Origin: Mesorhizobium_L sp035547755
Lineage (GTDB): Bacteria > Pseudomonadota > Alphaproteobacteria > Rhizobiales > Rhizobiaceae
DNA: 64,000 bases
Direction: 5' to 3'
Assembly: GCA_035547755.1 (NCBI GenBank)
Contig: DASZUG010000002.1
Span: forward strand, 140,256-204,255
In this document: positions 1-9,600 of the stretch, in pieces
How the letters are laid out: each line of letters opens with the position of its first letter
Position numbering within the stretch: position 1 is the stretch's first letter
Notes under the pieces: generated by a model
The model's input: the letters and a program-made list of their open reading frames with translations, nothing else
The model's database searches: none
What the model was told of the DNA's origin: nothing
Program-made: the position numbers and the translations under genes

Positions 1-27
1 GCATTGCCCAAGACGGGAGGAAAATCG

Positions 28-1434
28 ATGAACACCGAAGTGAAGATAGTGTCCGCGCCGGCGGGCGAAAGCAGGAAGAAACGCCGCGCCCGATTCCTCG
101 GCGTGGCGCTCTCTGCTGTTGCAGCGTGCCTGTTCTCCGGCAACGCCTTTGCCTGGAGCCTGAAGGAAGCCGCAGCGCCCTATAAGGGCATGACGATCAA
201 TGTCGTCGGCCTCGACAGGCCGAGCTACAAAGCGGCACAGAAGCTGACGCCGGAATTCGAGAAGGAAACCGGCATCAACGTCCAGTGGACGAACTTCCCC
301 TACGAGAACACGCTCAAGGAAGAAACGCTCAATTTCGTCGCCAACAGCGAGCAGTTCGACGTCATCCTCACCGATGTCGTCTGGCCGGTGAATTTCGCGG
401 GCGCAGGCTGGGCGGTCCCGATGAAGCAATTCATGGACGATCCGAAGCTTGCCGATCCCAAACTCGATCTCAAGGATTTCTTCCCGGTCTGGCTGGCCAG
501 CTTCACGGTCGACGGCAAGCTCTACGGGCTTCCCTTCGATTCCTATGCGGGCCTCCTCTATTACAACAAGGCCATGTTCAAGGATGCCGGCATCGCCAAT
601 CCACCGAAGACCTGGGACGAGTTGAAGGCGGATGCCGAGAAGCTCACCAACAAGGACAAGAAAGTCTACGGCTACGCGCTGCAATCGGCGCGCGGCGAGA
701 CGCAGACGGCGGACGCCTTCGCACGGTTCCTGTGGCCGTGGGGCGGCCGCTTCCTCGACATCCCGAACAAAAAGATCCTTGTTAACGATCCCAAGTCCGT
801 CGCCGGCATGGAGTTCCGCCAGAGCCTCTTGAGCGTCATGCCGTCGGGCATCGTCTCCGACGATCACAGCCAGGTCGTCGAGATGCTGTCGCAGAAGCAA
901 GTGGCGATGATCACCGAATGGTCGGCATTCTATCCGACGCTGAGCACCGGCCCCGTCGCCAGCGATCTCGGCATCGCTCCGGAGCCGAAGGGGCCGGATG
1001 GCGCCTATGCGGCCTTCGGCGGCTTCGCCTATATGATCAGCTCGCAGGTGTCGAAGGAGAAGCAGGACGCCGGCTACCTGTTCGTCCAGTGGCTAACCTC
1101 CAAGGAGATGGCGATGCCGCTGATCGAGAACGGCGCCGTCGTCGCGCGCCAGAGCGCCGACAAGGATCCGGCCGCACAGGCAAAGTTCCCGAACCTGAAG
1201 CCGATGGTCGAGACATGGGAAACCGCGACAGTGCCGGACTGGCGCCCGCAGTTGCAGTGCTATCCGCGCTTCTCGGACATCGTTTCCGACTGGGGCTCCC
1301 GGATCGAACTCGGCCAGACGCCGGTCAAGCAGGGGCTGGACAGCATGGCCAAGGACCTGACCAGCTATATGGACTCATCCGGCTGCTGGAGCCACGGCAA
1401 CACACCGCAGAAATACATTTCGATGTATAAGTAA
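28..1434 (+). CDS. ABC sugar-type substrate-binding protein
   Basis: This 468-residue periplasmic solute-binding protein of the family 1 (MalE-like) type would capture a sugar or polyol for the permeases and ATPase that follow. The N-terminus has a long basic stretch and then a hydrophobic signal segment ending near the AFAW residues, so it is probably exported. The ATG at 28 is preferred over an upstream TTG because GGGAGG lies 7 bases before it. It heads an operon with two permeases and an ATPase, but a hairpin and a repeat separate it from the first permease, which would allow higher expression of the binding protein. The ligand cannot be read from sequence; neighbouring polyol dehydrogenase and ketose epimerase genes suggest a polyol or rare sugar. 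Confidence 0.88.
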   Translation: MNTEVKIVSAPAGESRKKRRARFLGVALSAVAACLFSGNAFAWSLKEAAAPYKGMTINVVGLDRPSYKAAQKLTPEFEKETGINVQWTNFPYENTLKEETLNFVANSEQFDVILTDVVWPVNFAGAGWAVPMKQFMDDPKLADPKLDLKDFFPVWLASFTVDGKLYGLPFDSYAGLLYYNKAMFKDAGIANPPKTWDELKADAEKLTNKDKKVYGYALQSARGETQTADAFARFLWPWGGRFLDIPNKKILVNDPKSVAGMEFRQSLLSVMPSGIVSDDHSQVVEMLSQKQVAMITEWSAFYPTLSTGPVASDLGIAPEPKGPDGAYAAFGGFAYMISSQVSKEKQDAGYLFVQWLTSKEMAMPLIENGAVVARQSADKDPAAQAKFPNLKPMVETWETATVPDWRPQLQCYPRFSDIVSDWGSRIELGQTPVKQGLDSMAKDLTSYMDSSGCWSHGNTPQKYISMYK

Positions 1435-1450
1435 GGCGTTCAGCCTTGCC

Positions 1451-1478
1451 GGGAGGAAGGGGGCCATCCCTTCCTCCC
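1451..1478 (+). terminator. Hairpin after the binding-protein gene
   Basis: An 11-bp perfect stem (GGGAGGAAGGG at 1451-1461 with its complement at 1468-1478) encloses a 6-base loop and is followed by a short TTTC run. It lies 17 bases after the stop codon. It could stop part of the transcripts or protect the 3' end of the binding-protein mRNA, as is usual for ABC importer operons. Confidence 0.6.
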
Positions 1479-1528
1479 TTTCATGCAATACTATTACCGA
1501 GGGTCATCATCATTGACCGTTAAGCGGC

Positions 1529-1687
1529 GCCCCTCATCCGCCTGCCGGCACCTTCTCCCCGCAAGCGGGGAGAAGACTGATGGCCGCAATAGTGTCGATA
1601 GTCCGGCAACGCTGACGATTGGCAAAACCGCCGATAAAGGCGTTCTTCGCCCGCCTGCGGGGAGAAGTGCCCGACAGGGCGATGAGG
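1529..1687. repeat. Family B palindromic repeat, paired arms
   Basis: The 322-base gap between the binding-protein and permease genes is filled by two inverted arms. The left arm begins CCCTCATCCGCC and contains CTTCTCCCCGC; the right arm contains GCGGGGAGAAG and ends in GATGAGGGGC. About 46 bases of the left arm recur almost exactly, on the opposite strand, inside the Mo-hydroxylase gene at 26629-26730. No gene is seen here. It looks like a mobile or dispersed extragenic palindrome of the kind common in Rhizobiales. Confidence 0.8.
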
Positions 1688-1756
1688 GGCAACACAGAGG
1701 ATCAAAGCCAGAACCTTTGGCATTTATATGAGAATGCAGCCTTACATGAGACCTTC

Positions 1757-2671
1757 ATGACCGACACGGCCATCCAGAGCGTCGACGTTCCAACAGGAAA
1801 AACCTTCCGGGAAAAAGCCGAGCCCTGGCTTTTCATCGCCCCTTCCGTCGTCGTGCTCCTGGTGATCGGGCTCTATCCGACCATCTACACGGCGGTGGTA
1901 TCGCTGCAGAGCTGGGTGATGGGCATGGGCGCACCGGCCTTCAATGGCGGCGCCAATTACGTCACGGCCCTGACATCGCTCGATTTCGGCAGCGCGGTGC
2001 TGCGCACGCTCATCCTGATCGCGGTGACGCTGCCGGTCGAACTGGTGCTCGGCATGCTGATCGCGCTGGCGCTCGATTCCGACCGCGCGCCGTTCCTGCG
2101 CCGCCTCCTGCAGATATGCCTCGTCATTCCGATCGCCATCACGCCGGCTGTCGTCGGCCTGTTGACGCAGCTGATGTTCAACCAGCAGCTCGGCATTATC
2201 AATTATCTGCTCAGCCTGGTCGGCGTCGCCCCGGTCGATTGGCTGGGCGGCACCACCAGCGCCTTCGTCACCGTCATCATGGTGCATGTCTGGGAATGGA
2301 CGCCCTTCGTCGCGCTCGTCCTTTCCGCCGCTCTGTCCACCGTTCCGCCCGAGATCGATGAAGCAGCGTTGCTTGAAACCGAGCGCTGGTGGCCGCGCTT
2401 TTCCGCCATCCGCCTGCCCTATCTCCTTCCCGGCATCACCGCCGCGCTCGTCTTCCAGACAGCCTTCACCATGAAGGAATTCGACATGATCTACACGATC
2501 GAGAAGGGCGGCCCGGGTACGGCCACCGAGGTCGCGATCATGCAGATCGAGCGCCTTGCCTTCCGCGGCTTCGATGTTGGCGTCGCCTCGGCGGAATCCA
2601 TTCTCATGCTCGTGCTGTCGATCGTCCTGGCGCGCATCTACATCCGCCTCTTCTATAGGGAGATCGAATGA
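1757..2671 (+). CDS. ABC sugar permease, MalF/UgpA type
   Basis: This 304-residue inner-membrane permease has about six hydrophobic segments. It carries the typical cytoplasmic EAA-type loop (DEAALLETERWWPRF), which docks on the ATPase. The ATG at 1757 was chosen because the frame upstream runs through the palindromic repeat and has no family-like residues. The stop codon overlaps the ATG of the next permease (ATGATG), so the two subunits are translationally coupled and should form the heterodimeric channel for the binding protein encoded at 28-1434. The substrate is unknown. Confidence 0.9.
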   Translation: MTDTAIQSVDVPTGKTFREKAEPWLFIAPSVVVLLVIGLYPTIYTAVVSLQSWVMGMGAPAFNGGANYVTALTSLDFGSAVLRTLILIAVTLPVELVLGMLIALALDSDRAPFLRRLLQICLVIPIAITPAVVGLLTQLMFNQQLGIINYLLSLVGVAPVDWLGGTTSAFVTVIMVHVWEWTPFVALVLSAALSTVPPEIDEAALLETERWWPRFSAIRLPYLLPGITAALVFQTAFTMKEFDMIYTIEKGGPGTATEVAIMQIERLAFRGFDVGVASAESILMLVLSIVLARIYIRLFYREIE

Positions 2672-3504
2672 TGCGAACCGGTTTCGGAGAAACGATCGGT
2701 CGCGTGCTGCATGTCGTCGGCCTCATCGTCATCCTGGTGGTGATCCTGTTCCCGCTTTACTGGATGATCGCAGGGTCGCTAAAGACCGAGACGCAGCTTT
2801 TCAGCATCCCACCGGTCTGGCTGTGGAAGCCGACACTCGCCGCCTATGCCGAGGCGATCAGCGATTCGGGCGTGCTGATCGCGCTCAGGAACTCGCTGGT
2901 TGTCACCGTGTCGTCGGTCGCGATCGGCCTCGTCGCGGGCGTCCCGGCAGCCTACGGCATCGCCCGCTACACGTTCCGTGGCCGCGAGCAGATCTGGTTC
3001 TGGTATGTCACCAACTGGATGCTGGTGCCCGTCGTCGTGCTCATCCCGTTCTATCTGACGGCGGCGAAACTGCATCTCATCAACAATCTCATCACGCTGA
3101 TCCTCGTCTATCAGATCTTCATCATACCGCTGGTGGTGTGGCTGATGGTCGATCAATTCCGGTCGGTGCCGATTGCACTTGAAGAGGCTGCGCAGCTCGA
3201 TGGGCTCAACCGGTTCCAGATATTCCTGCGCATCTGCCTGCCGCTGGTCACGCCGGGCCTCGCCGTTTCGGCAATCCTTTCGGGCATCTTCGCCTGGAAC
3301 GATATGCTCTACGCCTTCATTCTCACGCCGGGGCATGGATCGCGGACCGCGCCCACCATCGCACTCACCTATCTCGGCGGCTATGTCGTGCCATGGCCGA
3401 AGGTTCTGGCCAGCGCCACCATGGTTTGCGCTCCGGTCATCATCGGCGGCATCGCCGTCCATAAATATATCGCGCGCGGCCTTACGATGGGCGCGGTCAA
3501 GTAA
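2668..3504 (+). CDS. ABC sugar permease, MalG/UgpE type
   Basis: This 278-residue second permease has six predicted membrane spans and the EAA-type loop (EEAAQLDGLNRFQIF). It overlaps the previous gene by four bases. It ends with the MGAVK tail common in this family. It pairs with the permease at 1757-2671 and is followed after 30 bases by the ATPase gene. The operon order (binding protein, MalF-like, MalG-like, UgpC-like) is the standard carbohydrate uptake transporter 1 arrangement. Confidence 0.9.
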   Translation: MMRTGFGETIGRVLHVVGLIVILVVILFPLYWMIAGSLKTETQLFSIPPVWLWKPTLAAYAEAISDSGVLIALRNSLVVTVSSVAIGLVAGVPAAYGIARYTFRGREQIWFWYVTNWMLVPVVVLIPFYLTAAKLHLINNLITLILVYQIFIIPLVVWLMVDQFRSVPIALEEAAQLDGLNRFQIFLRICLPLVTPGLAVSAILSGIFAWNDMLYAFILTPGHGSRTAPTIALTYLGGYVVPWPKVLASATMVCAPVIIGGIAVHKYIARGLTMGAVK

Positions 3505-3534
3505 CCCATCGAGGGCACAACAGGAGGGTCATCC

Positions 3535-4656
<1,122 letters not shown>

Positions 4657-4687
4657 GAGAGGAAATAGGACACGAGCGAGCATTGGC

Positions 4688-4807
4688 TCACCCCACCCGC
4701 CTCGCTGCGCGAGGCACCCTCCCCTGGCAGGGAGGGAAAGGCGCCGCCGCATCTTTCCTCCACCTTTGAGGGGGAGGTGGCCGCGAAGCGGCCGGAGGGG
4801 GGTGGCC
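4688..4807. repeat. Family A palindromic repeat between convergent genes
   Basis: An imperfect inverted repeat begins CACCCCACCC and ends GGAGGGGGGTGG, with inner arms around CCTCCCCTGG and GAGGGGGAGGTGG and a GGCCGCGAAGCGGCC hairpin. Related copies lie at 11516-11632, 24171-24350, 33494-33610 and, as a hybrid, 43818-43944. Here it fills the gap between the ATPase gene and the convergent SorC gene and could act as a two-way terminator. Confidence 0.8.
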
Positions 4808-4847
4808 GAGCCGATCCTCTCGGAGATGATCTCGACGACATTCCGGG

Positions 4848-5822
4848 TCAAAGGACCGCGGCGGCGCAATCCTCGTCGGTGACTACCCGCTTCACATAGC
4901 CGAAGGACAGGATCGCCCGCACGACCGGCGCTTTGTGCAATCCGCCCGAGGCTAGAATGGAATCGGGTATTGCCTTGAGATCCGCCGGCGAGATCGCCAT
5001 CGTGCGCTTGTTGAGAGGGTGATCGACGGGCCGGCCCGATGCATCAAGGAAAACGCCGAGCAGATCACCCACCGCGCCGGCTTTCCTCAGGCCTTCGATA
5101 TTTTCCGATACGGTCTGCGTGGCGACAAGCAGGGACCTGTCCGACAGGTCGCCACATGAGACAAGCGCGAGATCGGCGTTGCGGGCCTGCTTCAATGCTT
5201 CCGATATACCGTAATGCGAGACAAGCGTCGCGCGGCTTTCGGCGGTGGGGAAGTAGATCGGCGCCGCCAGATAATAGCATTCGGAGCCGAGCGCCTTGGC
5301 GAATGCCGTCGAGACCTCGAACGTATTGGTCCCGGAGCCTCGCGTCAGCCCGCCCATCAGCGTCGCCACCCAACTGTGCGAAAGCCGGCGCGGCGCGATC
5401 TTCTTCAGCGCAAACGGCAAGGTCCTGCCCCAGCCGACGCCCAGTCCCATTCCGTCTCTTATCAGCGGGTCGAGCATTGTGCCGGCAGCTTCCCCGATCA
5501 GGCGCTGCTGCCCATCCCCTTCGCTGACCGACGGGATGACGCGCGCATCCCGGAGTCCGTAGCGCGCCTTCAGCCTCTCCTCCAGTTCGACGCAGCGGGC
5601 GACCGGAATCCGGATATCGATGTTGACGGAACCATCGGTGCGCAATTGCCCGACGATCTTGTTGACGCGGAGACGGGTGATGCCGAGCCGGCTCGCAATG
5701 TCCTGCTGCGTCAGCCCCGCGGCGAAATAGTACCAGGCGATGCGGGCGCGGACATGTTCGCTCGTATCGTCCTGCTGGTCGGCGTTTACAAGTTCGACTT
5801 GGCTCAAGATCGTTTCATCCAA
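4848..5822 (-). CDS. SorC/DeoR-type sugar-binding transcription regulator
   Basis: This 324-residue protein has an N-terminal helix-turn-helix (GLTQQDIASRLGITRLRVNK) followed by a large SorC sugar-binding domain. Such regulators respond to a phosphorylated sugar or polyol and usually control the adjacent uptake and catabolic genes. The start appears to be TTG at 5822, which overlaps the stop codon of the upstream isomerase gene by 8 bases, so it is the last gene of a leftward three-gene unit. The likely targets are its own operon and the importer and dehydrogenase genes nearby. Confidence 0.85.
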   Translation of the reverse strand: MDETILSQVELVNADQQDDTSEHVRARIAWYYFAAGLTQQDIASRLGITRLRVNKIVGQLRTDGSVNIDIRIPVARCVELEERLKARYGLRDARVIPSVSEGDGQQRLIGEAAGTMLDPLIRDGMGLGVGWGRTLPFALKKIAPRRLSHSWVATLMGGLTRGSGTNTFEVSTAFAKALGSECYYLAAPIYFPTAESRATLVSHYGISEALKQARNADLALVSCGDLSDRSLLVATQTVSENIEGLRKAGAVGDLLGVFLDASGRPVDHPLNKRTMAISPADLKAIPDSILASGGLHKAPVVRAILSFGYVKRVVTDEDCAAAVL

Positions 5823-6714
5823 AAGCGTGTTTCAATGTCCCGGCCGAGGAGATGACGGCGTCGAGGACGGAGCGGTCGTCGCGCTCGAACGGATAGAAGA
5901 CTTCGAGAAAGACCGGACGATCGCCAAGCCCGACTTGCTGCAACGCGGCGCTCGCTACTTCAGGATCGACGGCCCCCGCCTCGGTGAAATCCCAATGCCG
6001 ATCATACTGGAAATCGGTCTGCTGGATATGCACCATGCCAATATGAAGCGCCAGTTCCCGGAGCCAGTCTTCCATCGAGGCGCGATAGCGGCCGTAGAGC
6101 GGCTCGAAAGTCGCGTGGCCCCAGTCCGGGCACAGCCGCCAGGGAACCGGCGTGCCGGCGACATCCTCCATCATCTTTCGTGCCTGCGCGATCGTCCACG
6201 GCCATTCGCGCCTGAGCGGCGTCGGCTCGACATAAAGCTCCCGAAGCCCCTCCTTTTGCGCTTCATCGGCGAGCCTCCGCATGCGGGCGATCAAATCGTC
6301 ATAATCCCTTTCGGGCAGGCTTTCCGGTTCCCGGCCATCGGCGCGAGAAGCAATCGCGCCGAGCGGTCCGCCGACGCGCGCGATCCCCGCTTCGGCGGCG
6401 AAACGATACGCCCTTCCGAGCCAGTTCTCCGCATAATCGCGGACGCGCGGGTCGGGATGAAGCAGCTGATTGAAGGTGTAATGGGCGAGACCGATGAAGG
6501 CGCTGTGGATGGTAACGCCATATTCCTTCGGCACACGCCGCAATTCGGCGGCGATGTCCGAGAGAACTCCGTCGAGCCACATCGGATCGACGAGATCGAA
6601 GGAGAACTGAACGAGATCGAGCCCGAGCCGGTCGCGCACCAGCGGCGCCCACAATTCCGGCGTCACCCATCTTTTGACACAGAAGGAGAGATTGATCCCC
6701 AAGGCTTGGCCCAT
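5815..6714 (-). CDS. TIM-barrel sugar (phosphate) isomerase/epimerase family protein
   Basis: This 299-residue protein belongs to the xylose isomerase-like/AP endonuclease 2 TIM-barrel family. Family-type acidic and His residues are visible: ELYVEPTP for a metal-binding Glu, CPDWGHATF for Asp/His, HIQQTD and FLEVFYPFE for the final Glu. I placed the start at ATG 6714 (MGQALGINLSF) because the frame upstream overlaps the SIS gene and encodes no family-like sequence. It sits between the SIS-domain gene and the SorC gene in one leftward operon. The reaction is unknown; isomerisation or epimerisation of a keto-sugar or its phosphate is likely. Confidence 0.75.
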   Translation of the reverse strand: MGQALGINLSFCVKRWVTPELWAPLVRDRLGLDLVQFSFDLVDPMWLDGVLSDIAAELRRVPKEYGVTIHSAFIGLAHYTFNQLLHPDPRVRDYAENWLGRAYRFAAEAGIARVGGPLGAIASRADGREPESLPERDYDDLIARMRRLADEAQKEGLRELYVEPTPLRREWPWTIAQARKMMEDVAGTPVPWRLCPDWGHATFEPLYGRYRASMEDWLRELALHIGMVHIQQTDFQYDRHWDFTEAGAVDPEVASAALQQVGLGDRPVFLEVFYPFERDDRSVLDAVISSAGTLKHAFG

Positions 6715-6769
6715 CAGTCTTCTTCTCCCGCGTTTCTCATGGCTGGAATGACAGCCGCAGCGTCGCGCC

Positions 6770-7321
6770 TCATTCGAGATTGGTGTGGTTCGCCCGCATC
6801 GCTTCCGCCGAGATGCCGAGCTTGTCGCGAAGCGCAAGGACCATGCCTTCGAAAAGAAGGTATTGCGCGCCCTCGAAGAGCGAGCCCATCGGCAGAACGG
6901 AGATTTTTTGCCCTTGATCGTCCGCCATGGTCTGCGCCGGCAGGACGAGGACGATATCGGCGGCGCGGGCATCTGCGCCATCGGGCTGTGCGGTGACGAC
7001 GAGCGTTCGGGCGCCGGCCTTCCTCGTCACGCCGATCAGCGCTAGCGTCGTGGAAAAAGCGCCCGGCCCGCTTGAAACAATCAGAAGATCGCCCGGCCCG
7101 ATCGGCGGCGTGGTCATATCGCCGACGACGGCGGCCTTCAGCCCGAGATGAAAGAGCCGCATGGCGAATCCCTTGATCTGCAGGCCCTCGCGCCCCACAC
7201 CGTAAAGCGCGATGCGGTCGGCATGAGCGATTTCATCCACCGCCCGCGCGACCCCATCTTGATCGATTCGCTTGAATACGCCGGCCAGATCCTCCAGAGC
7301 CTGCGCGTAGAAATCCACCAT
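6770..7321 (-). CDS. SIS-domain sugar isomerase, 6-phospho-3-hexuloisomerase-like
   Basis: This 183-residue protein consists of one SIS domain, the length of HxlB-type 6-phospho-3-hexuloisomerases. Visible features are the sugar-phosphate loop region YGVGREGLQIKGFAMRL, the second loop IVSSGPGAFS and a conserved C-terminal helix. HxlB acts on hexulose 6-phosphates in the ribulose monophosphate pathway. No partner HxlA synthase is present, so the role here may be isomerisation of another sugar phosphate. The ATG at 7321 has GGAGG 8 bases upstream. It is the first gene of the leftward unit with the TIM-barrel and SorC genes. Confidence 0.75.
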   Translation of the reverse strand: MVDFYAQALEDLAGVFKRIDQDGVARAVDEIAHADRIALYGVGREGLQIKGFAMRLFHLGLKAAVVGDMTTPPIGPGDLLIVSSGPGAFSTTLALIGVTRKAGARTLVVTAQPDGADARAADIVLVLPAQTMADDQGQKISVLPMGSLFEGAQYLLFEGMVLALRDKLGISAEAMRANHTNLE

Positions 7322-7652
7322 CGAATGCCTCCCTCGAACCGGGCTTCCTCGCCAGGAACCAGCCTTCGCCCTTAAATCCGCCCTGCGATATGGGCGGCTG
7401 AACGCTGCCCCCTATCGGAGTTTTGCCTCGAGATCGCCGGACGCCTTTTCCCGTAGTGCCCTCGCAGCAAAGATTTTGATTGATGAACTACTATACAGAT
7501 GTAATATGAATAATTCAATTGCATTCGACTTCCCTTGCGCCTTTCAAAGGGCTCTGGGACACGTTCGATCCCTTGAACGGGAATGTCGAAAAGCGGCTTG
7601 AGATGACCCATAATAACGGCAAGGCCATTCGGCCCCCTGAAGGATTTGAACC
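7322..7652. promoter_or_regulatory. Divergent promoter region with an AT-rich palindrome
   Basis: This 331-base gap separates the leftward SIS-isomerase-SorC unit from the rightward dehydrogenase-epimerase pair and holds no convincing gene. From about 7465 to 7530 it is unusually AT-rich. It contains the perfect odd palindrome TGAATAATTCA at 7507-7517, with AATTGC just beyond. It is the natural place for both promoters and a SorC operator, but the exact site is a guess. Confidence 0.45.
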
Positions 7653-8702
7653 ATGACAATGGTCCCCGCACTCGTCCTCGAACGCCAGCACGAGCTTTCG
7701 CTGCGTGATATCGATCTGCCCCAGGAGCCCGGTCCTGGAGAGGTTAAGATCGCCATCCACACGGTCGGCGTCTGCGGTTCGGACGTTCACTATTACACCC
7801 ATGGCCGGATCGGGCCTTTCGTCGTGAAGGAGCCGATGGTGCTCGGGCACGAGGCCGCCGGCACGATCGTCGCGGTCGGTGAAGGCGTGACGCGTCTCAA
7901 ACTGGGCGACCGTGTCTGCATGGAACCCGGTGTTCCGGATCCCACCTCCAGGGCGAGCCGCCTCGGCATGTACAATGTCGATCCCTCGGTGAAATTCTGG
8001 GCGACGCCGCCGGTGCATGGCGTTTTGACGCCAACCGTCGTGCATCCCGCCGATTTCACCTTCAAGCTGCCGGACAATGTCAGCTTCGCCGAAGGCGCGA
8101 TGATCGAGCCTTTCGCCGTCGGCATGCAGGCGGCCCACAAGGCGAGGATCGCGCCGGGCGACACGGCGGTCGTCATCGGCGCCGGGCCGATCGGAACGAT
8201 GGTGGCGATCGCCGCGCTGGCCGGCGGCTGCGCGCGCGCCGTCGTCGCGGACCTCGCGCAGCCGAAGCTCGACATCGCTGCGCGCTACCAGGGCGTCATT
8301 CCGGTCAACATCAAGACGACCAATCTCGTGCATGAGGTCAAGCGGCTGACGGAAGGGTGGGGCGCGGATGTCGTCTTCGAGTGCTCCGGCTCGCCGAAGG
8401 CATGGGAAACGATCATGGACCTGCCGCGTCCGGGCGGCGCGATCGTCGCCGTCGGCCTGCCGGTCGATCCGATCGCTTTCGATGTCTCGACCGCCTCGAC
8501 GAAGGAGATCAGGGTGGAAACGGTCTTCCGCTACGCGCATCAATATGAGCGGGCGATCGCGCTGATCGCGTCGGGCCGCGTCGATCTGAAGCCGCTGATT
8601 TCCGAGACATTCGTCTTTCAGGATTCCATCCAGGCCTTCGAAAGGGCTGCGGAAGGCCGGCCGGCGGACGTGAAGCTTCAGATCGTGCTCGACAAATCCT
8701 GA
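7653..8702 (+). CDS. Zinc-dependent polyol dehydrogenase (xylitol/sorbitol dehydrogenase type)
   Basis: This 349-residue medium-chain dehydrogenase would oxidise a polyol to a ketose with NAD. It shows the zinc-ligand Cys in GVCGSDVHYYTHGRIG, the zinc ADH signature GHEAAGTIVAVGEGV, a GAGPIG cofactor motif and the FECSG segment. The structural zinc cysteines of the sorbitol dehydrogenase lobe are missing or changed (EPGVPDPTSRASR in place of a C-x2-C-x2-C cluster), which is common in this subgroup. It is followed after 22 bases by a ketose 3-epimerase gene. The pairing suggests polyol to ketose to epimerised ketose. Confidence 0.85.
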   Translation: MTMVPALVLERQHELSLRDIDLPQEPGPGEVKIAIHTVGVCGSDVHYYTHGRIGPFVVKEPMVLGHEAAGTIVAVGEGVTRLKLGDRVCMEPGVPDPTSRASRLGMYNVDPSVKFWATPPVHGVLTPTVVHPADFTFKLPDNVSFAEGAMIEPFAVGMQAAHKARIAPGDTAVVIGAGPIGTMVAIAALAGGCARAVVADLAQPKLDIAARYQGVIPVNIKTTNLVHEVKRLTEGWGADVVFECSGSPKAWETIMDLPRPGGAIVAVGLPVDPIAFDVSTASTKEIRVETVFRYAHQYERAIALIASGRVDLKPLISETFVFQDSIQAFERAAEGRPADVKLQIVLDKS

Positions 8703-8724
8703 GCGGCAAGCGGAGGGAAAATAA

Positions 8725-9579
8725 ATGACGGTAAAAGGCTTCGGCGTCCACACCGCGATGTGGGCAATGGAATGGAACCGTGCGGCGGCGGAATTCGCCA
8801 TTCCCGAGGCGGTGCGGCACGGCATCGATTTCCTCGAAATCACCATGCTCGATCCCGAAGGCGTCGATGCCGTGCATACGCGGGCGCTTCTGGAAAAGCA
8901 CAATGTCGAATGCGTCTGCTCGCTCGGGCTGCCGCTCGACCGTCTGCCGACGACCAATCCCGATGGCGCGCTCGAATTCCTGAAGATGGCGCTCGACAAG
9001 TCGCATGCGATCGGCGCGAGGGCGATGAGCGGCGTCATCTATGGCGCGATCGGCCAGCGTACCGGCTTCCCGCCGACCGAGACGGAGAAGGAGGCGACGG
9101 TCCGCGTCGTCTCGCAAGCCGCGGCCTATGCCCGCTCGCTCGGCATGGATTACGGGCTGGAGGCGGTCAACCGTTACGAGAATCATATCCTCAACACGGC
9201 CGAACAGGCCGTCGAACTCGTCGAGCGCGTCGGCCAGCCCAATGTCTTCGTTCATCTCGACACCTATCATATGAACATCGAGGAAAAAGGCATCGCCAAC
9301 GGCATCCTCAAGGCGCGCGAGCATCTGCGCTACATCCACCTTTCCGCCAGCGACCGCGGGACGCCGGGGAAGGACACGATCGCCTGGGACGAGGTTTTCG
9401 CCGCGCTGGCCGCCATCGGCTTCAAGGGCGGCATGGCGATGGAAAGCTTCATCACCGTGCCGCCGCAGATCGCCTCGGCGTTGTCGGTCTGGCGGCCGGT
9501 GGCGGAATCGCGCGAGGACGTCCTCGGCTACGGATTGCCGTTCCTCAAGAACAAGGCGAAGCAATACGGACTGATTTGA
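8725..9579 (+). CDS. Ketose 3-epimerase (D-tagatose/D-psicose 3-epimerase family)
   Basis: This 284-residue TIM-barrel protein matches the D-tagatose 3-epimerase family along its length. The four metal-binding and catalytic residues of that family are visible: Glu in LEAVNRYENHILNTAEQ, Asp in HLDTYHMNIEE, His in YIHLSASDRG and Glu in AMESF. The NIEE motif after the Asp is typical. The enzyme would exchange C3 epimers of ketoses, for example the product of the polyol dehydrogenase encoded just upstream. The SD GGAGGG lies 7 bases before the ATG. True substrate specificity cannot be read. Confidence 0.85.
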   Translation: MTVKGFGVHTAMWAMEWNRAAAEFAIPEAVRHGIDFLEITMLDPEGVDAVHTRALLEKHNVECVCSLGLPLDRLPTTNPDGALEFLKMALDKSHAIGARAMSGVIYGAIGQRTGFPPTETEKEATVRVVSQAAAYARSLGMDYGLEAVNRYENHILNTAEQAVELVERVGQPNVFVHLDTYHMNIEEKGIANGILKAREHLRYIHLSASDRGTPGKDTIAWDEVFAALAAIGFKGGMAMESFITVPPQIASALSVWRPVAESREDVLGYGLPFLKNKAKQYGLI

Positions 9580-9600
9580 TGCCGCGCGCCATTTTGGCGC

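Noticed and set aside
6715..6981. N-terminal extension of the TIM-barrel isomerase
   Set aside because: The extra 89 codons overlap the SIS gene and are Arg/Ser-rich; ATG 6714 gives the normal family length.
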